In this document: positions 23,713 through 36,198 of the stretch, piece after piece
Numbering within the stretch: position 1 is the stretch's first letter
Layout: each line of letters opens with the position of its first letter
From: Castor canadensis
Lineage: Eukaryota > Chordata > Mammalia > Rodentia > Castoridae
Direction of reading: 5' to 3'
DNA length: 64,000 bases
Assembly: GCF_047511655.1 (NCBI RefSeq)
Contig: NC_133389.1
Span: 26,170,501 to 26,234,500 of the forward strand
Translations under genes and position numbers: made by a program
The notes under the pieces: model-generated
Told to the model about the DNA's origin: nothing
Seen by the model: the letters and a program-made list of their open reading frames with translations, nothing else
Database searches by the model: none

Positions 23713-24728
23713 GTAAGAATACCTACTTCAAAATGCCAGTTGAATTCAAAATGTGTCCCTATAAATGAAATAAATCAATGGTCCTAAGTCAAAATGGTTA
23801 AATTCCTCTATCATGTTTTGGGGAAACCTAAAATGGCTTTGGAAAGGTCTCAATTGAAAAGGACATGCAGAGGTGAATTAAACTATGATACACTGTAAGA
23901 ACTTTTGTAAATGTCACAATGTACCCACAGTACAATAATAAAAAAAAAATCAAACAGTAAAGGGCTAACTGACAAAAGAAAAGGGTTGGGTTTGAACCAT
24001 TACGGGCTGGTTTAAAATGCCTATCACTGAAACAGTTTCTTGACTTTGTGGAAGGGAAAAAGTTAGGCTGGTACAGTTAAGGGCCAATAAAAATGTCTCC
24101 TTTATCAATTAGGGCTGTGACTACTTCATTTCCAACTATAAAATCTATTTCTCCTAAAAAGTTTGTAATGAATATTGGGAATATTGGTATTGAGCAATGC
24201 AGCTTGTGAATGTTTTTTAAATTTCTGCTCTTATCATTGATTTATGCATCACAATTTTTTATTTTCAAAATGACTCTTAAAAATGATCAGTTCTTTTTTA
24301 CTACAACAGGCACTTTAGGGAGGACCTAAGGAGTGTGTGAAATTTGGTTTAGGTGATAATTGTTTCATCTGAAGGCTCACAGACTGAGAAACCTGGATTT
24401 GAGCGTCTATAACTTTTGCAGTCATTTTTTTCGATTTTTTAGCAAGAGCTTGAGACAATTGCTCAACTAGAGTAGCCAATTCATGAGGCATTTTTCCAGT
24501 CCAAGTCAGGGAGCAGTAAAGAACTAACTTCACCCCAAACACCAGATGAGAAGGTAGAATTGAATAGACCATTGTTATCACTTGTCAGGTGTTTAAAACC
24601 AGAATTTTGGAACCAAGACATAACAGTTACACATAGATTTACCAGGCCACCGAAGACTGTTGAATAATGTAACAGTCAATGCATTTGAGAAATAGAATAA
24701 GAATTTGCTTATGAAGACCTCAGTTTAA

Positions 24729-24838
24729 TTTTTTTTGAGACAGAGACTGTACATAGCCCAGGCTGGCTTCCAACTCATGACCCTCCTGCCTCAGTTTCCC
24801 AAGAGCTAGGATTATAGACATGCATTACTAAGCTGGCT
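24729..24838 (-). repeat. B1-like SINE
   Basis: On the minus strand a roughly 110-base 7SL-derived sequence ends in an A-rich tail (plus-strand T run at 24729). It contains the GAGGCAGGAGG and CCAGCCTGGGCTA segments of B1/Alu-type elements and is diverged. Confidence 0.75.
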
Positions 24839-25418
24839 GTCTTATGTTTTTGAGCATCCACTTTAGAAGAATCCCAGGGAAGGTCATTCTAATTAACCAC
24901 TGTGATGGCTAACTTCTTAGCCCTACCTCCTACAAGTAGGTGGATTCATTGATATAGATCTTAAAATCAGGTTGATAGGTTTTGGCTAAGAGAGCCAATT
25001 GTCAAGTAAATACAGTTGAGTCTCCCTTAATATGTGGAAAATCCTTAGCAATAAAATGCAATTTAGCCTTTGTCCAAGGGACATATATAATGATTTTACT
25101 AGTATTCTCATTAAACCCAATTTTTAAAGAGGCCGTTAGAATAGATGGTGGTAGTTTTGTTGCCTATGGTTAAGTCTGGGGAGGCGTCAGGGAGAAAGAC
25201 ACCAGATAAAAACCTCTATGTAGTTTTTCACCATCAGAGAAAGAATTAAGAGATGGGATACAGTAGGAATTGGGAGGATGCTTTATTACAGAGCAAAAAT
25301 ACACACTCGAGGGATGAGGGAATGCATTCGCAATATGAAACCAACATTCAAACCTAAGTAACTTCAATTTGTATCTGAACTCCATTTTATGTAGACTCAT
25401 GCCTTATCTTGCATATCT

Positions 25419-25771
25419 GTTGTTCAGAGACAGCAAGTAGCTTTTCTGAGAAATCACAGTACCCAGAATCTTTGAAGACCCATCTCTAGGTCAGAGGATA
25501 TGTGCTGACCTAACCAGAAATACACATTCCCACCATCTGCCAAACGGACCAATGACCAACCATTCCACTCCCCTACACATGTTCCTACAACCCCTCACCT
25601 TACAAAAACCCTTAAAAACTCACACTAATTACCCTACAGGGCTCATACTGCCTGTGATGGCTGGCTCCATTCCTCCTTTAGAAAGTGAATAAAATTTTCT
25701 GTCTGTTTTAACTCTGACCTTTGTGAAATCTTTCACACCCTGAACACTGACCACATATCCAAGACCCAACA
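25419..25771 (+). mobile_element. Possible solo LTR
   Basis: The block starts TGTTG and ends CAACA. It has a run like CTTAAAAAC about 200 bases in and GAATAAAATT near 25687, then a pyrimidine-rich end with TCTTTCACACC, the usual order of a gamma-type LTR. No flanking duplication is visible and the ends are guesses. Confidence 0.4.
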
Positions 25772-27345
25772 CCAAAGAGAGAAGTGCATTTTACAAGCTT
25801 TTTCTTGTTTTTTCTTAGCTTTATACTAAATCTAGGGGTTGTGGTACAAGGCTACATAGGTTATCTTTGACTTTGGTGATTCAACAAGAAATAATTCATT
25901 TCTTTGTCATGTCAGAATGCATGTTAGAAAGTTCAACATGTCTGCAGTTCAAGTTTTTTTCCTTGCAACACAAAGCCCACTATGATGGTTACTAATCCCA
26001 TGATTAGAAACAGTACAGTTTATAAGTTCCTCTTTTTTTTATGTTCCTTTTTATTCTTTATGGTTTTTCTCTTTGACCCTTTTCTGTTTCCTGGACAGTG
26101 CCTATCTCAGTATGTATATAAAATGATCCCCAAAATAGCTCATGTGTTGAAGGTTCAGTTCACAGAGCAGCTTTGTTCAGAGGTGAGACTTTTGGGAAGA
26201 GGCAAAGTAAGCATTTCAGCCTATCTTTGAGGCACAGACATGAGCTTTACGTTTAAATAGAGGAAGAATTGGGGCAGGGGGAGAGAGCCATGCATAATTA
26301 AGTAGCCTTTATCAAAGTGTGGCCTGGTAGATTATTATTTCAGTTCTGGTTCTGCCAGAGTCCCAGAGAAGTTATTAACACTGTCATCACCTGAGGGGAG
26401 CAATATGGTTCCCATGAAATGAGTACTCCTACTCCAGGTTACAGCCTCATTATTATGGGAAATTGTTGTCATTTTGTGGGGGGGAGTGGTCTATTCTGCC
26501 AGGCTTTTCTGTTCCATGGGGATAGTTTTACAAGTTCTTGGAAAATAAGAGGCAACCATTTTGACCCATACATCATTTGTCTTAACCCATAGCAGAGTCA
26601 GTGTGAGAATTTTCTTAGCTATGAGACCTCTAAAACTGGTAATAAAATCAAGAGAAACTACAGCGTTTACCTAGGTTTTTCCTTCATTTTACTTTCATCA
26701 TAATTTTTATTTTTATTTTCATAATCTCTAAGGAGGTAATCAGGAGTGAGCATGAAGATCTATGTTAATGTTCAATGCAACTTTATTTAGAATCACTTAT
26801 AAATATCTGTCAACTAAAAACACAAAATATCATACAAGAGTGAGTAAGAAAAGTTTATTTGAGCCGAGAAAGTGAGGATGGCCTCTTCACCTATTCTTCT
26901 TGCCTAGAATAATGACTCAGAAATGATCATGACAGTCTGGTTTCATAGATAAACAAACAAACACAAGAAGGGGGTGGCAGCAAACTGGTGGTCCAGTTGC
27001 ATTGGTCAGCAGGAAGAGCACAGGCATTGATTGGTTACTGTTCAGGCCTTCTCCAAGTTAATTATTATTCTAATGGAGTCAGTACTTACCTTGAACAGGT
27101 TAAAAGTTAAAATTAACCAGCTCATGAGACTGTGGCATTCTGGAGAACCTGTCTACTGTTCAACATCTCAGGTCCTCCAGGCCTGAATGGAATTTGCAGA
27201 CCTTTTTCTTTCAGTTGTCTTTAGTTCTAAATGTTTACTATAAAGAATGTTAAAAGACCAAAAGTAAAGTGCCCTCTACCAGTAGGCTATTGTGCAGCTT
27301 ATAGAAGTAAAATAAAAATTTAAGTTAGCTTAAGAATAATTTTTA

Positions 27346-27466
27346 GAGCCCAGCATGGTGGTGCACATCTGTAATTGCAGCACTCTGGAGGCTGTGGCAG
27401 GAGGATTGTGAGTTCGAGGCCAGCCTGAGCTACATAGTGAGACCTTGTCTCAACAAAATTTTTCTC
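27346..27466 (+). repeat. B1-like SINE split from its 3' duplication by ERV-3
   Basis: A plus-strand 7SL-type SINE with a GCATGGTGGTGCAC start, GTGAGTTCGAGGCCAGCC and a degenerate A-rich tail. It is preceded by AAGAATAATTTTTA (27332-27345). The matching AAGAATTATTTTTA lies beyond the provirus at 36274-36287, one mismatch in 14. Confidence 0.85.
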
Positions 27467-27470
27467 AAAG

Positions 27471-27831
27471 TGATAAGGAAATCTGGAGAAAGATCAAAGC
27501 CGGGAGAAAGGATCAAAGACCAGTACAGCCCTTCCCCCTTGCTGGGCCCCTGCATCCAGCAGTCCTGCTAGAAACTGTGGATGGCCTTCATCCACAGGTG
27601 TGCTAACATGATATACTGTAACCTTGAAAAGCTAACTGCCATGTCTGCTTCTGTACTCCCTGCTTGCTTGCTGCTGCTTTTTTAGATATAAAATCCCCAA
27701 CCACCCTGAGCTCGGGGCCAGCACCATTTTGGAGATATCCAGGTGCTGGCCTGCTAGCATAATAAACTTCTTTCTTCCATCTACCTGGGTTTGAGTCTTG
27801 CTCTCGCTGGTCTGGTGATTTTCCCACAACA
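27471..27831 (+). mobile_element. ERV-3 5' LTR
   Basis: TGATAAGG to CCCACAACA, 361 bases. TATAAAATCC at about 27686 gives the TATA region and AATAAAC at 27761 the polyadenylation signal. It aligns end to end with the two halves of the 3' LTR. Confidence 0.9.
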
Positions 27832-27834
27832 TTT

Positions 27835-27852
27835 TGGAGGCCCCAGCGAGAC
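27835..27852 (+). other. ERV-3 primer binding site, tRNA-Thr
   Basis: TGGAGGCCCCAGCGAGAC sits three bases after the LTR. From memory it matches the 3' end complement of tRNA-Thr(TGT) at 17 of 18 positions. Confidence 0.75.
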
Positions 27853-28598
27853 ACAGACCACCATGCCCCATTGGGCAGTGGATCCCTGCTCCCTGATCCT
27901 GTAAGACTGTGGAGGTTGCTGGAACTGGGAAGTGCGCACCCCCGATGTGATCCTGGGGTCTCCTTCCAGATGACTGAGGGAGGCTGCGGAGCCAAGGACC
28001 AGGCCCTCGGACTGGTGGAGTGAAATGGAGATCTGCACCAGATGTCTGGACCAGGTAGGAACCCCGGGGTAGTCAGTGTAAGGAGCCAGCGGGGATTGAT
28101 CCCTGCAGGGGACCAGCTGAACCCTGATGTGATTCCAGGATGACGCGTTCCCTTCCTCTGGGACTGATGTGATTCCGGTCAACTGGGTTTAGAGCAAGCC
28201 AGGATTTTAGGGGAAATAATAGGGACTGATTGTCTTAAACTCTGAACGAATGGTATGTGACTGAGCAGCTTGACTCATTTGCGTTTCAAGCTCGAATCTG
28301 TGGCTCCACGGCTGGGCACCCCTAAGGTCCCCTGAACGCTATGGAGTCTGAGTGAGTTCATCCTGTGATTGACATATGGTCTATAGTGGGATCATATGGT
28401 GATTGACATATGGTCTATAGTGGGATCGGGCTAGCGCCTGATCTTAAGTCACCCTGTTGGGCTGAACCCACTACAGCTAACTCACACCCAACCTCATTGT
28501 TTGGGGTTGCGACCAGGTGAGCATCTGTGTGGCCTCACTGAGAAGCACCCCCTCCTTTGTCTGTCTTGCGACACTGGCAATTATCAGGCACATATAAA
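27853..28598 (+). other. ERV-3 leader
   Basis: Untranslated leader between the primer site and gag. It contains a 28-base direct repeat (28366-28393 and 28400-28427, period 34). No gene is seen. Confidence 0.6.
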
Positions 28599-30230
28599 AT
28601 GGGCTCTTCTGGGTCAAAGTGCCTGATGGTGTTCCAGACTATGCTTGCTAACTTTAGGGAAGGCTTTTCAGGTGACTATGGGGTTAAGATGAAACCAGCT
28701 AAGCTTCGGAGATTCTATGAATTGGAATGACCTGCCTTTAATGCAGGATGGCCAGCAGAGGGCACTCTAGATTTGACTATTATCGCCTGCATCAGGAACA
28801 TAGTCATCAGAGACCCAGGCCATCCTGACCAGTTTCCTTACATCGACTCCTGGTACATCCTGGTTGCCCATCCGCCTGACTGGATCTGTTTTCATGCCCC
28901 ACAGAGGCCCACAACCATTTTGGTTAATGGCAAAGTAAAAGAAAAGAAATTTGAGGTCCACCACACTTCAGAATCGGAGTCTTCACATCTGCCACCATAT
29001 GTCCTTCCAGTGTGCCCAGCCACTCCAGCCTCCCCAAGGCCTGAATCCAATGAAGGGGACCCCAATGGAAAGGAGGGAACATTGGGTCTGGACCTCCACC
29101 CATGTCACCCAGCAGTTCCCTCATTATACTCACCTTTGCCTCCAACAACCCCAAAGGAAGAGAAGAACCATTAGGGAAGGTCACCAAATTCTGGGAGGCT
29201 AACAAGTAAGGAAGGAAGGGCCCAAGCAGCAGCGCTTGCTCCCAGGCTGCCACTACTCCCAGGCAAATAGGTCTTATGTGGCTAGATCCATGCAATACGT
29301 GTATCAGCCATTTACTACCACCCACCTCCTGAACTGGCGACAGCACACCCCAGCATACTCAGAGGAGCCACAAGCTGTGATAGAGCTCCTAATCAACATC
29401 ATGCACAGCCCAACTGGGATGATTGTCGCCATCTCATGTCTACTCTCTTCACTTCTGATGAGCGCTGACGAGTATATCAGGCAGCCAGAGCCTGGCTAGT
29501 CACACAAGCTCCACTGCAGATGGCAAATCCAGAGCGGTGGGAAGATGAGAGAATCCCAGACACCAGACCAGACTGGGACCCCAACACTCCAGATGGGCTC
29601 CAATCCATCCAGAGCATGAGACAAACTATCCTGGAGGGAGCCTGCCAAGGGGCAAGAGGGGCAACCAACCTAACCAAGATCAGTGAAGTCACCCAGAAGT
29701 CTGATGAGCTGCCTAGCCAGTTCTATGACTGGTTATGTGATGCCTACCATAGGTACACCCCATTTGACCCTGAGGCCCCCAAGAATTGATCCAAGATTAA
29801 CACTGCCTTCATCCAACAGTCTGCCCCGATGCTCACCAAAAGCTACAAAAGATGGAGGGCTTTGCAGGCGCCAACAGTGACTAACTCATTAGCACAGCAG
29901 CCAAGGTGGTGGCAAACTGAGGAGAAATGGCCAAAAGAGAAAAGGAGAAATATCTGGAAAAAAAGGCAAAGATCCTGGCATGGCCCTCAAGGAGGGAGGT
30001 GGAAAGACTGAAGGCTGGAGAGGGGGCCCCAACAGGAAAGAACAGAAAAGTCCTCTTGGGAAAACCAATGCGCATACTGTAAGGAAGAAGGATACTGGAA
30101 AATGAATGCCCTAACGAGGGAAAAAAAGGAAAGATGATGGTGGCTGCCCCCAAATCCAAGGAAGTCTGCAACCTAGACATAAATGCAGCCTGGGGAAATG
30201 AGTCCAACTGAGGCCGACCAGGCTCCCTTT
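28599..30230 (+). pseudogene. ERV-3 gag (broken)
   Basis: The ATG at 28599 starts MGSSGSK, a myristoylation-type N terminus. A matrix fragment follows in the frame 28773-29174, then a proline-rich linker. Capsid parts are in 29236-29499 and 29520-29789; the latter resembles the major-homology region with ILEGACQGARGATN. A single degenerate zinc knuckle (C-A-Y-C-K-E-E-G-Y-W) lies near 30065-30110, with tryptophan where histidine is expected. Confidence 0.8.
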
Positions 30231-30600
30231 TGATTGCCCTCAGGAACCCTTGGTCAAGATTGACATTGAGGGCTGCCAAATAGACTTCATTCTGGACACT
30301 GGGGCGGCCATTTCCACTGTGACCACCCCAACCAGTCAGCTCACTCAGGACTCAATCACCATTATAGGGGTCTCTGGAAACACTAAGAAGTATCAGTTCT
30401 GTGCACCCTGAGAATGAACAGTTGGTGGACGCTGGGTCAGACACCGATTTCTGTATGTGCCAGAGGCTCCAGGCCCCCTTCTGGGAACAGACTTACTTTC
30501 TAAACTGGGGCACCACAGTATCTATGGACCTGGGACCACCTGACGTGAGAGTCTTGCCGGTGCTGACTCTTGGAAGTTAGTCTTGAACAAGAGTGGTGCA
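30231..30600 (+). pseudogene. ERV-3 protease (broken)
   Basis: The active site LDTGAA is intact at 30292-30309. The flap region and a LLGTDLLSKLG end (about 30480-30510) can be followed, with a stop in between. Confidence 0.8.
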
Positions 30601-31800
30601 TACACACCCTCAGGAACAATAAACCCATCAGTCCTCAACCATTCCTAGCTCATCTCATGGAGTGATTCCCAGGCATTTGTGACCAAGACAGGCGAAGTGG
30701 ACTGGCAATGGGACACCCTCTGATATTGGTCACCATCAAACCAGGAGCCAACCCAGTGCACCAAAGGCAATATCCGATATCCCTAGACACCTGGAAGGGA
30801 ACTGCACCACATATCCAACACCTGTGAGACCAGGGAATCCTGAGAGAAGTACAATCAGCCTGGAACACCCCCTTACTTCCTGTCAAGAAGCCAGGGTCCA
30901 ATGATTATCAACCAGTTCAAGGCTTGTGCCAGGTGAACAAGGTAACAGAGACCATTCATCCAGTTGTCCCCAATCTGTACACTCTGCTGAGTTTGATTCC
31001 ACCCACCACCAAGGTGTTCACATGTCTGGACCTTAAGGACACCTGCTTGCAACTGGTGGAGGTCAGCCAGCCACTGTTTGCATTTGAATGGGAGGACCCT
31101 GACACAGGAACTAAAGGACAACTGACCTGGACTAGGCTCCCACACGGCTTCTAAACCTCCCCCACTATCTTTGGGGAGGCCTTGGCTCAGGACCTACAGA
31201 GCTGCTGACCAAAAGACTGCACCATCCTCCAGTATGTAGATGACATACTCCTGGTGGGCCCCGCACTGGAGGCATGCAAACCCAGAACAGAGGAGCTACT
31301 CCAACTCTTACAGGAAGCAGGATACAAGGTCTCACTAAAGAAAGCACAGATCTGCCAACAGGAGGTCATATACCTGGGGTATAACTTGAGCTGAGGTAAA
31401 ATAAAGCTGGGAACCAGGAGAAAAGAGGTGATCTTCCAGTACCCGCGCCCAGAGTCCTGGAGGCAACTGACAGAGTGTCTGGGTGCTGTGGGCTTCTGCC
31501 ACCTATGGATCCCTAGAGTCTCGGCTACTGCTGGGCCACTCTACGTGGCACTAAAGGGGGACCCCACAGGACCATTACACTGGGGCCTTGATCAAGAGGA
31601 TGCACTCCAAAAACTTAAACAGCACCTGGGTAAGTCACCAGCCTTGGCTCTCCCAGATGTCACTCGCCCCTTCTACCTCTACGTCCATGAGAAGGGAGGC
31701 ATAGGATTAGATGTCCTGACCCAACCCCTGGGGTCATGGATACAACTGGTAGCCCATCTGTCCAAGAAGCTAGACCCTATGGTCTCAGGCTAGCCCCCAT
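30601..31800 (+). pseudogene. ERV-3 reverse transcriptase (broken)
   Basis: Fingers, palm and thumb are traceable: PHIQHL near 30810, CLDLKD near 31028, LPHGF near 31140 and an intact YVDD at 31233-31244, followed by YKVSLKKAQ and a connection frame at 31428-31793. Stops at the end of the palm (after LPHGF) and elsewhere prevent a product. Confidence 0.85.
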
Positions 31801-32099
31801 ACCTCCGGGCATTGGCAGCGACAGTCCTCTAAATGCAAGAAGTAGATAAACTGACTCTGGGACAATGCATCACGCTCTGGGTCCCCCACCAAGTAACTTC
31901 TCTGCTCAACGGCACCACCAGTTGGTGGATGACAGGGAATGAGTGACCAGATACCAGGCTTTATTGGGTGAAAACCCCTGGATAAGAGTCAAAGCAGTGA
32001 GGACTCTCAATCCGGCCACATATTTACCAGAAGAGGAGGGGGAACCCCTCCACTTCCGTGAGTTGGTTTTAGACAAGGTCTTCTCTTCCTGGCCTGACC

Positions 32100-32770
32100 T
32101 AGTGGACACCGCTATTCCTAACGCTGACCTGGAGTTCTTCACTGATGGAAGTTGGAGCCTATAAGGAGGATACAGGACTAGGTATGCAGTGACCACAGTC
32201 ACACAAGTTGTGGAACATGAATGGCTGCCAGACCATTGGTCAGCCCAATGGGCAGAATTATACGCCCTTACCCGAGCCCTCTGCGGGAAGACAGCCAGTA
32301 TCTACACTGACTCAAGTTATGCCTTTGCTACTTTACATATCCATGGGGCCATTGACAAAGATAAAGGCCTACTGACATCTGGAGGTAAGGAGATTAAAAA
32401 CAGCCAGCAAATCTTGCAACTGTTAGAGGCAGTTTGGAAGCCCCGAGCCATTGCAGTCATCCCCTGTCCGGCCCATACTAACCAACCAGACAAGATCAGC
32501 CAGGGAAATGGACTAGCAGATAGAGCGGTAAAGGAAGCATCCCTCTTGATAGAAGTCCAAGAAGAAGCTGCTACTTCAGCCAAAATATGTTTTGCCCTCT
32601 CTGCCCTCCCAGACCGGCCAGAGTACAGCCCACAAGAAAGAGAACAGGCCCATAAAACAGGGGCAAAAGAAAACTCAAAAGGCTGGTTCATCACCCTGGA
32701 GGAAAGGATCCTAATACCAGAAGAGGCAGCCGGAGGCCTGGTAAGGCTGGCACACAACATCACCCATTAG
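32100..32770 (+). pseudogene. ERV-3 RNase H (broken)
   Basis: The catalytic contexts FTDGS, AELYA and TDSSYA and a late GNGLADRA segment are all visible in order, the complete DEDD set. One stop follows the first motif. The 193-codon frame 32189-32770 holds most of the domain. Confidence 0.85.
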
Positions 32771-33720
32771 GGCAAAACCTCCCTACAGAGACTGTTAGAA
32801 AAAATATCTGGCCATTCCTTGATTGGCGACTCTAACTCAGTTGGCGAGCAAGGCTTGCCTGCGCTGTGCCCAACACAACCCAGGACAGGGGCCCAAGTCC
32901 CTGCTACTTGTCCAGAAGAAGGGAGTCTACCCATTCTAACACCTGGAGAAGGAGTTCACTGAGATCCAACCAAGGAAAACTTATCAGTACCTTCTGGTGG
33001 TGGTCTGTACTCTTACAGGCTGGGTGGAAGCATTTCCTACCGGCACAGAAAAGGCTGCAGAGGTACCGAGAGCACTAGCCAAGGAAATCATTCCCTGGTT
33101 CAGGGTACCTAGCAGCATCAAGTCAGACAATTAGCCTGCTTTTGTCAGTCAGGTGATCAAAGGAATATCTTGTGGAGTTGGCCTGACCTGGGACTTGTAT
33201 ACCCAGTATCACCCCCAATCATCAGGCCGAGAGGAGAAGATGAACAGAACTATTAAAACAGCATTGGCAAAACAATGTCAAGAAACAGGGCTGCCTTGGC
33301 CAGATGTATTGCCTTTGGCCCTGTTCAAGATGCACACCCAGAAAATGCAGCCTCACCCCTTTTGAAGTCCTATATGCATGGCCACCACCACTAATACCTG
33401 GGCAGGCTGGAGACCTTCAAGAGTATGGGAAGATCGGCCTCCACAGATTCCTAAGAGGCTTAGTACACGCCTCTAGGGAGATTGCTCAACACCTAGGGCA
33501 CCCAGAGCCTGCCTCCTGACCCTTGAGCCTTTACAGCGTGGAGCCCAGCAGACTGGGTTTGGGTCAAAACCCCAGTTAGAAGGAGCCTAGACCCCCCATG
33601 GGAGGGACCTTACCAAGTCATTCTAACCACTCCTTCAGCTCTTAAGTTTACAGGACTAAAGCCATGGATCTATTGCACACATACCAAGCCAGCAGAGGAT
33701 CCAGACCAGGGTGGAGGTCT
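32771..33720 (+). pseudogene. ERV-3 integrase (broken)
   Basis: After a disordered zinc domain the core resumes with a TDN-type second aspartate followed by a stop near 33130. Then YHPQSSGREEKMNRTIK (about 33205-33255) follows, with the third acidic residue. The C-terminal domain frame is 33304-33519. Confidence 0.8.
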
Positions 33721-33773
33721 TGAGCCAACCCAGACCAGCCATTAAAACTGACCTTGACCTGAGGAAGCTCCAA

Positions 33774-35500
33774 TGAGGCATCAGACAGACCTACTGATCC
33801 TACTGACAACTGTGATCATAATGACTGACTCATAAGTGAGGCCTCCAGGCCCTACTGGGATCCTCCATAAGCTAGTATGAGAGGTCAGACTCTTGGAAGG
33901 ACAAGAGGGAACAACATTAATTAACCTCACTACTTGTGTTTTGTCGGGCCCTTGTGTTGTCTCCTTTAGGTAGTGCCTAGGCTCGGAAGTCAGAACAATA
34001 GCTCACTTAGGGCCCACCACCCTGGTTTGCTCTGGCCAAGTCAAAGATCGCTTATCCAATGTGTATGGCTGAATACCATGGACCTGGAATGACTGAGGGG
34101 ACCCTTATGGTCCTTTTTACAATACTGGTCATGTGTTGATTTTGCCTCCTCGGTGGCCCCCACCAAAGGCCAGGGTGTCAGTATTCAGAAGCTATCCTGA
34201 AGCAACTACAACAAAGAGGAGCAAGCCAGGGAACAAGGTGAAGGAAAAGGAGACCTTTTCCAGTTAACAATAGATAAACCCCAACGGTGGGGACATAGGG
34301 TCTTTGGACTGGGATGGTTCCTCAAACGTAACTGGGAAAGTCAAGTGGTCTTAAAGACCCTTAGACTTGAGATTAAAGCAGCAAATCACTCTCTCCCAGT
34401 CAGTAAAGCCAACTCTCTGGACCCCTGGGCGCACGGACAGATCTTCCCGCTCTCCTTGGATGGGACTAATTGGCCCCTGCCACACCCTGACACCCTTCTC
34501 ATCAAGATGATGGCCCCAGCAAACAGTAGTCATCAACTAATACAGCAAGCAAACCCTGAACTTGGTAGAGACTGTTGGATTTGTCTGAGGGCCAGCCAAG
34601 TGTCATATGCTGGGGTGGGCCTGCCTAACATATCCGAAATACATAGGCTAGGCCTGGACAACTCTACTCAGCATGACAATACCTGCCTCACAGGCATGGC
34701 TGTCCAAATAAATCGAGAAACTAAATGCTCTGGCAAAGGGAAAAGTTGCACTAATTTGCTAAAAAGGAGCCAAGGTGCCCCACAGAACTTACTTTGCCTG
34801 CCAGAACGGGATCCATACCTGTTATGAGGGGGAGGGCGATTGGGGGGGTGGGGAGGATGGGAGGGAACGGAACTATGCCTTAGTTTTCCTAGTCCCAGAC
34901 CTGGACACACTTCCTGGGACTGAAGTTGCTTAGTATTTGAATCAGCAGACTGACGGTTGGATCCACTTCCGGCGGGACCCCATCCTCGTCCCAGTACTTC
35001 TGGGAGCCGCCCTGGCAGGAGCAATGGCTACAGGGGCTACTACCATTGATCTCCAGCAAGTCCAGCATAGCCAGCTATCTAAACAAATCTGTGAGGATTC
35101 ATGATCAGTACAACAGAGTATTGTCACCCTGCAAAATCAGTTAGACTCACTAGCAGCCGTGGTCTTGCAAAACCGCTAGGGCTTAGACCTTATTACTGAG
35201 GAAAAAGGGGGAATTTGTGCATTTCTAGGGGAAGAATGTTGCTTCTATTCAAACCAGTCGGGGATAATGAGAGAAAATGCTCACCAGTTGCTAAAAAGAA
35301 TCAAGACAAGAAACCGGGAAACATTTTGGAGTATGGGGTGGAGGAACTGGACCCCATAGGTAGCCCCACTGTGGGCCCACTTTCTGTGCTTTTCTTACTA
35401 CTGCTCCTAGGGCCTTGTGTAATGAACCTCCTCGACAGTTTCATTCGCAACCGGATGGGCGCTGTTAAATTATAGTTAGTGAGACAGTACCAAAGATTGC
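33774..35500 (+). pseudogene. ERV-3 env (broken)
   Basis: A Met at 33774 begins a hydrophobic leader that stops early. The frame 34345-34827 holds surface-subunit sequence with a CWIC motif (34573-34584), the disulfide-exchange site of gamma-type envelopes. The transmembrane subunit has a CX6CC motif at 35216-35242, preceded by a stop, and a C-terminal hydrophobic anchor in another frame (about 35375-35430). Confidence 0.82.
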
Positions 35501-35839
35501 CACTAGATGACTACCCCGAAACGGTCATAAGGAATTATGATGGAAAAGAGGAGGGAATAAGAAAACCCGGAGAAAGATCAAAGCCAGGAGAAAGGATCAG
35601 AGACCGGTAAAGCCCTTCCCCCTTGCTGGGCCCCTGCATCCAGCTATCCCGCTAGAAACTGCGGATGGCCTTCATCCACAAGTGTGCTGACATGATATAT
35701 TGTTACTACAATGCTAACTGCCGCGTCTGCTTCTGCACTCCCTGCTTGCTTGCTGCTGCTTTTCTAGATATAAAAACCCCAACCACCTTGAGTTCGGGGT
35801 CATTTTGGAGATATCCAGGTGCTGGCCTGCTGGTGTAAT

Positions 35840-36198
35840 TGATAAGAACTGCCCCTTGCCACCATTCTGCAGCCTGAGCCACAGCTGGTCTCATCCCTTG
35901 CAAAACAAAGCCCACTGTCCCTTATCTCCTGCCACCCTTTGCCTGCCCCTAGCCCTTGCTTCGGCAGCTGGTCTCATCCCTTGCAGAACAAATCCCCACT
36001 GTCCCTTATCTCCTGCCACCTCCCTTTGCCTCTCCCTAGCCCTTGCTTTCTCCCAAATGCTGCTTAAGGCCAGACCCACCGAGAGCAGCTGCTGCGCCAT
36101 TTTTTTCTTCTCAGCCAGCCAGCCTGCTTATTAAACTTTGGATATGAGATACCTCTCATGAGCCTCCTTTGTATGCGGTGTGCAGCGTTTTCCTAACA
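35840..36198 (+). mobile_element. Solo LTR nested in ERV-3 3' LTR
   Basis: 359 bases beginning TGATAAG and ending CTAACA, with GTAAT on each side (35835-35839 and 36199-36203) as target duplication. ATTAAA at about 36131 may be its polyadenylation signal. It contains an 83-base tandem duplication (35882-35964 and 35965-about 36047), a typical U3 enhancer-type repeat. Confidence 0.88.
35882..36047 (+). repeat. 83-base tandem repeat in solo LTR U3
   Basis: Two units, each starting CAGCTGGTCTCATCCCTTGC, with few differences. Confidence 0.85.

Larger units (their letters stand above)
23713..27331. other. Gene-free stretch with decayed repeats
   Basis: I see no host exon. Apart from the SINE and the possible LTR listed separately, minus-strand segments at about 24315-24581 (an 88-codon frame) and 24890-25150 look like worn retroviral env or pol sequence but carry no motif I can name. 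The block near 26830-27190 has an LTR-like composition with an AATAAA on the minus strand (about 26855). The rest is AT-rich and unassigned. Confidence 0.5.

Noticed and set aside
23700-23720. Target duplication for ERV-2
   Set aside because: The six bases before 9138 (ACAAAC) are not found after the 3' LTR; the 3' LTR end is too diverged to place.
35882-36047. Direct repeats considered as something other than LTR structure
   Set aside because: Only two tandem units without spacers, within an LTR bounded by a target duplication; a U3 enhancer duplication explains them.
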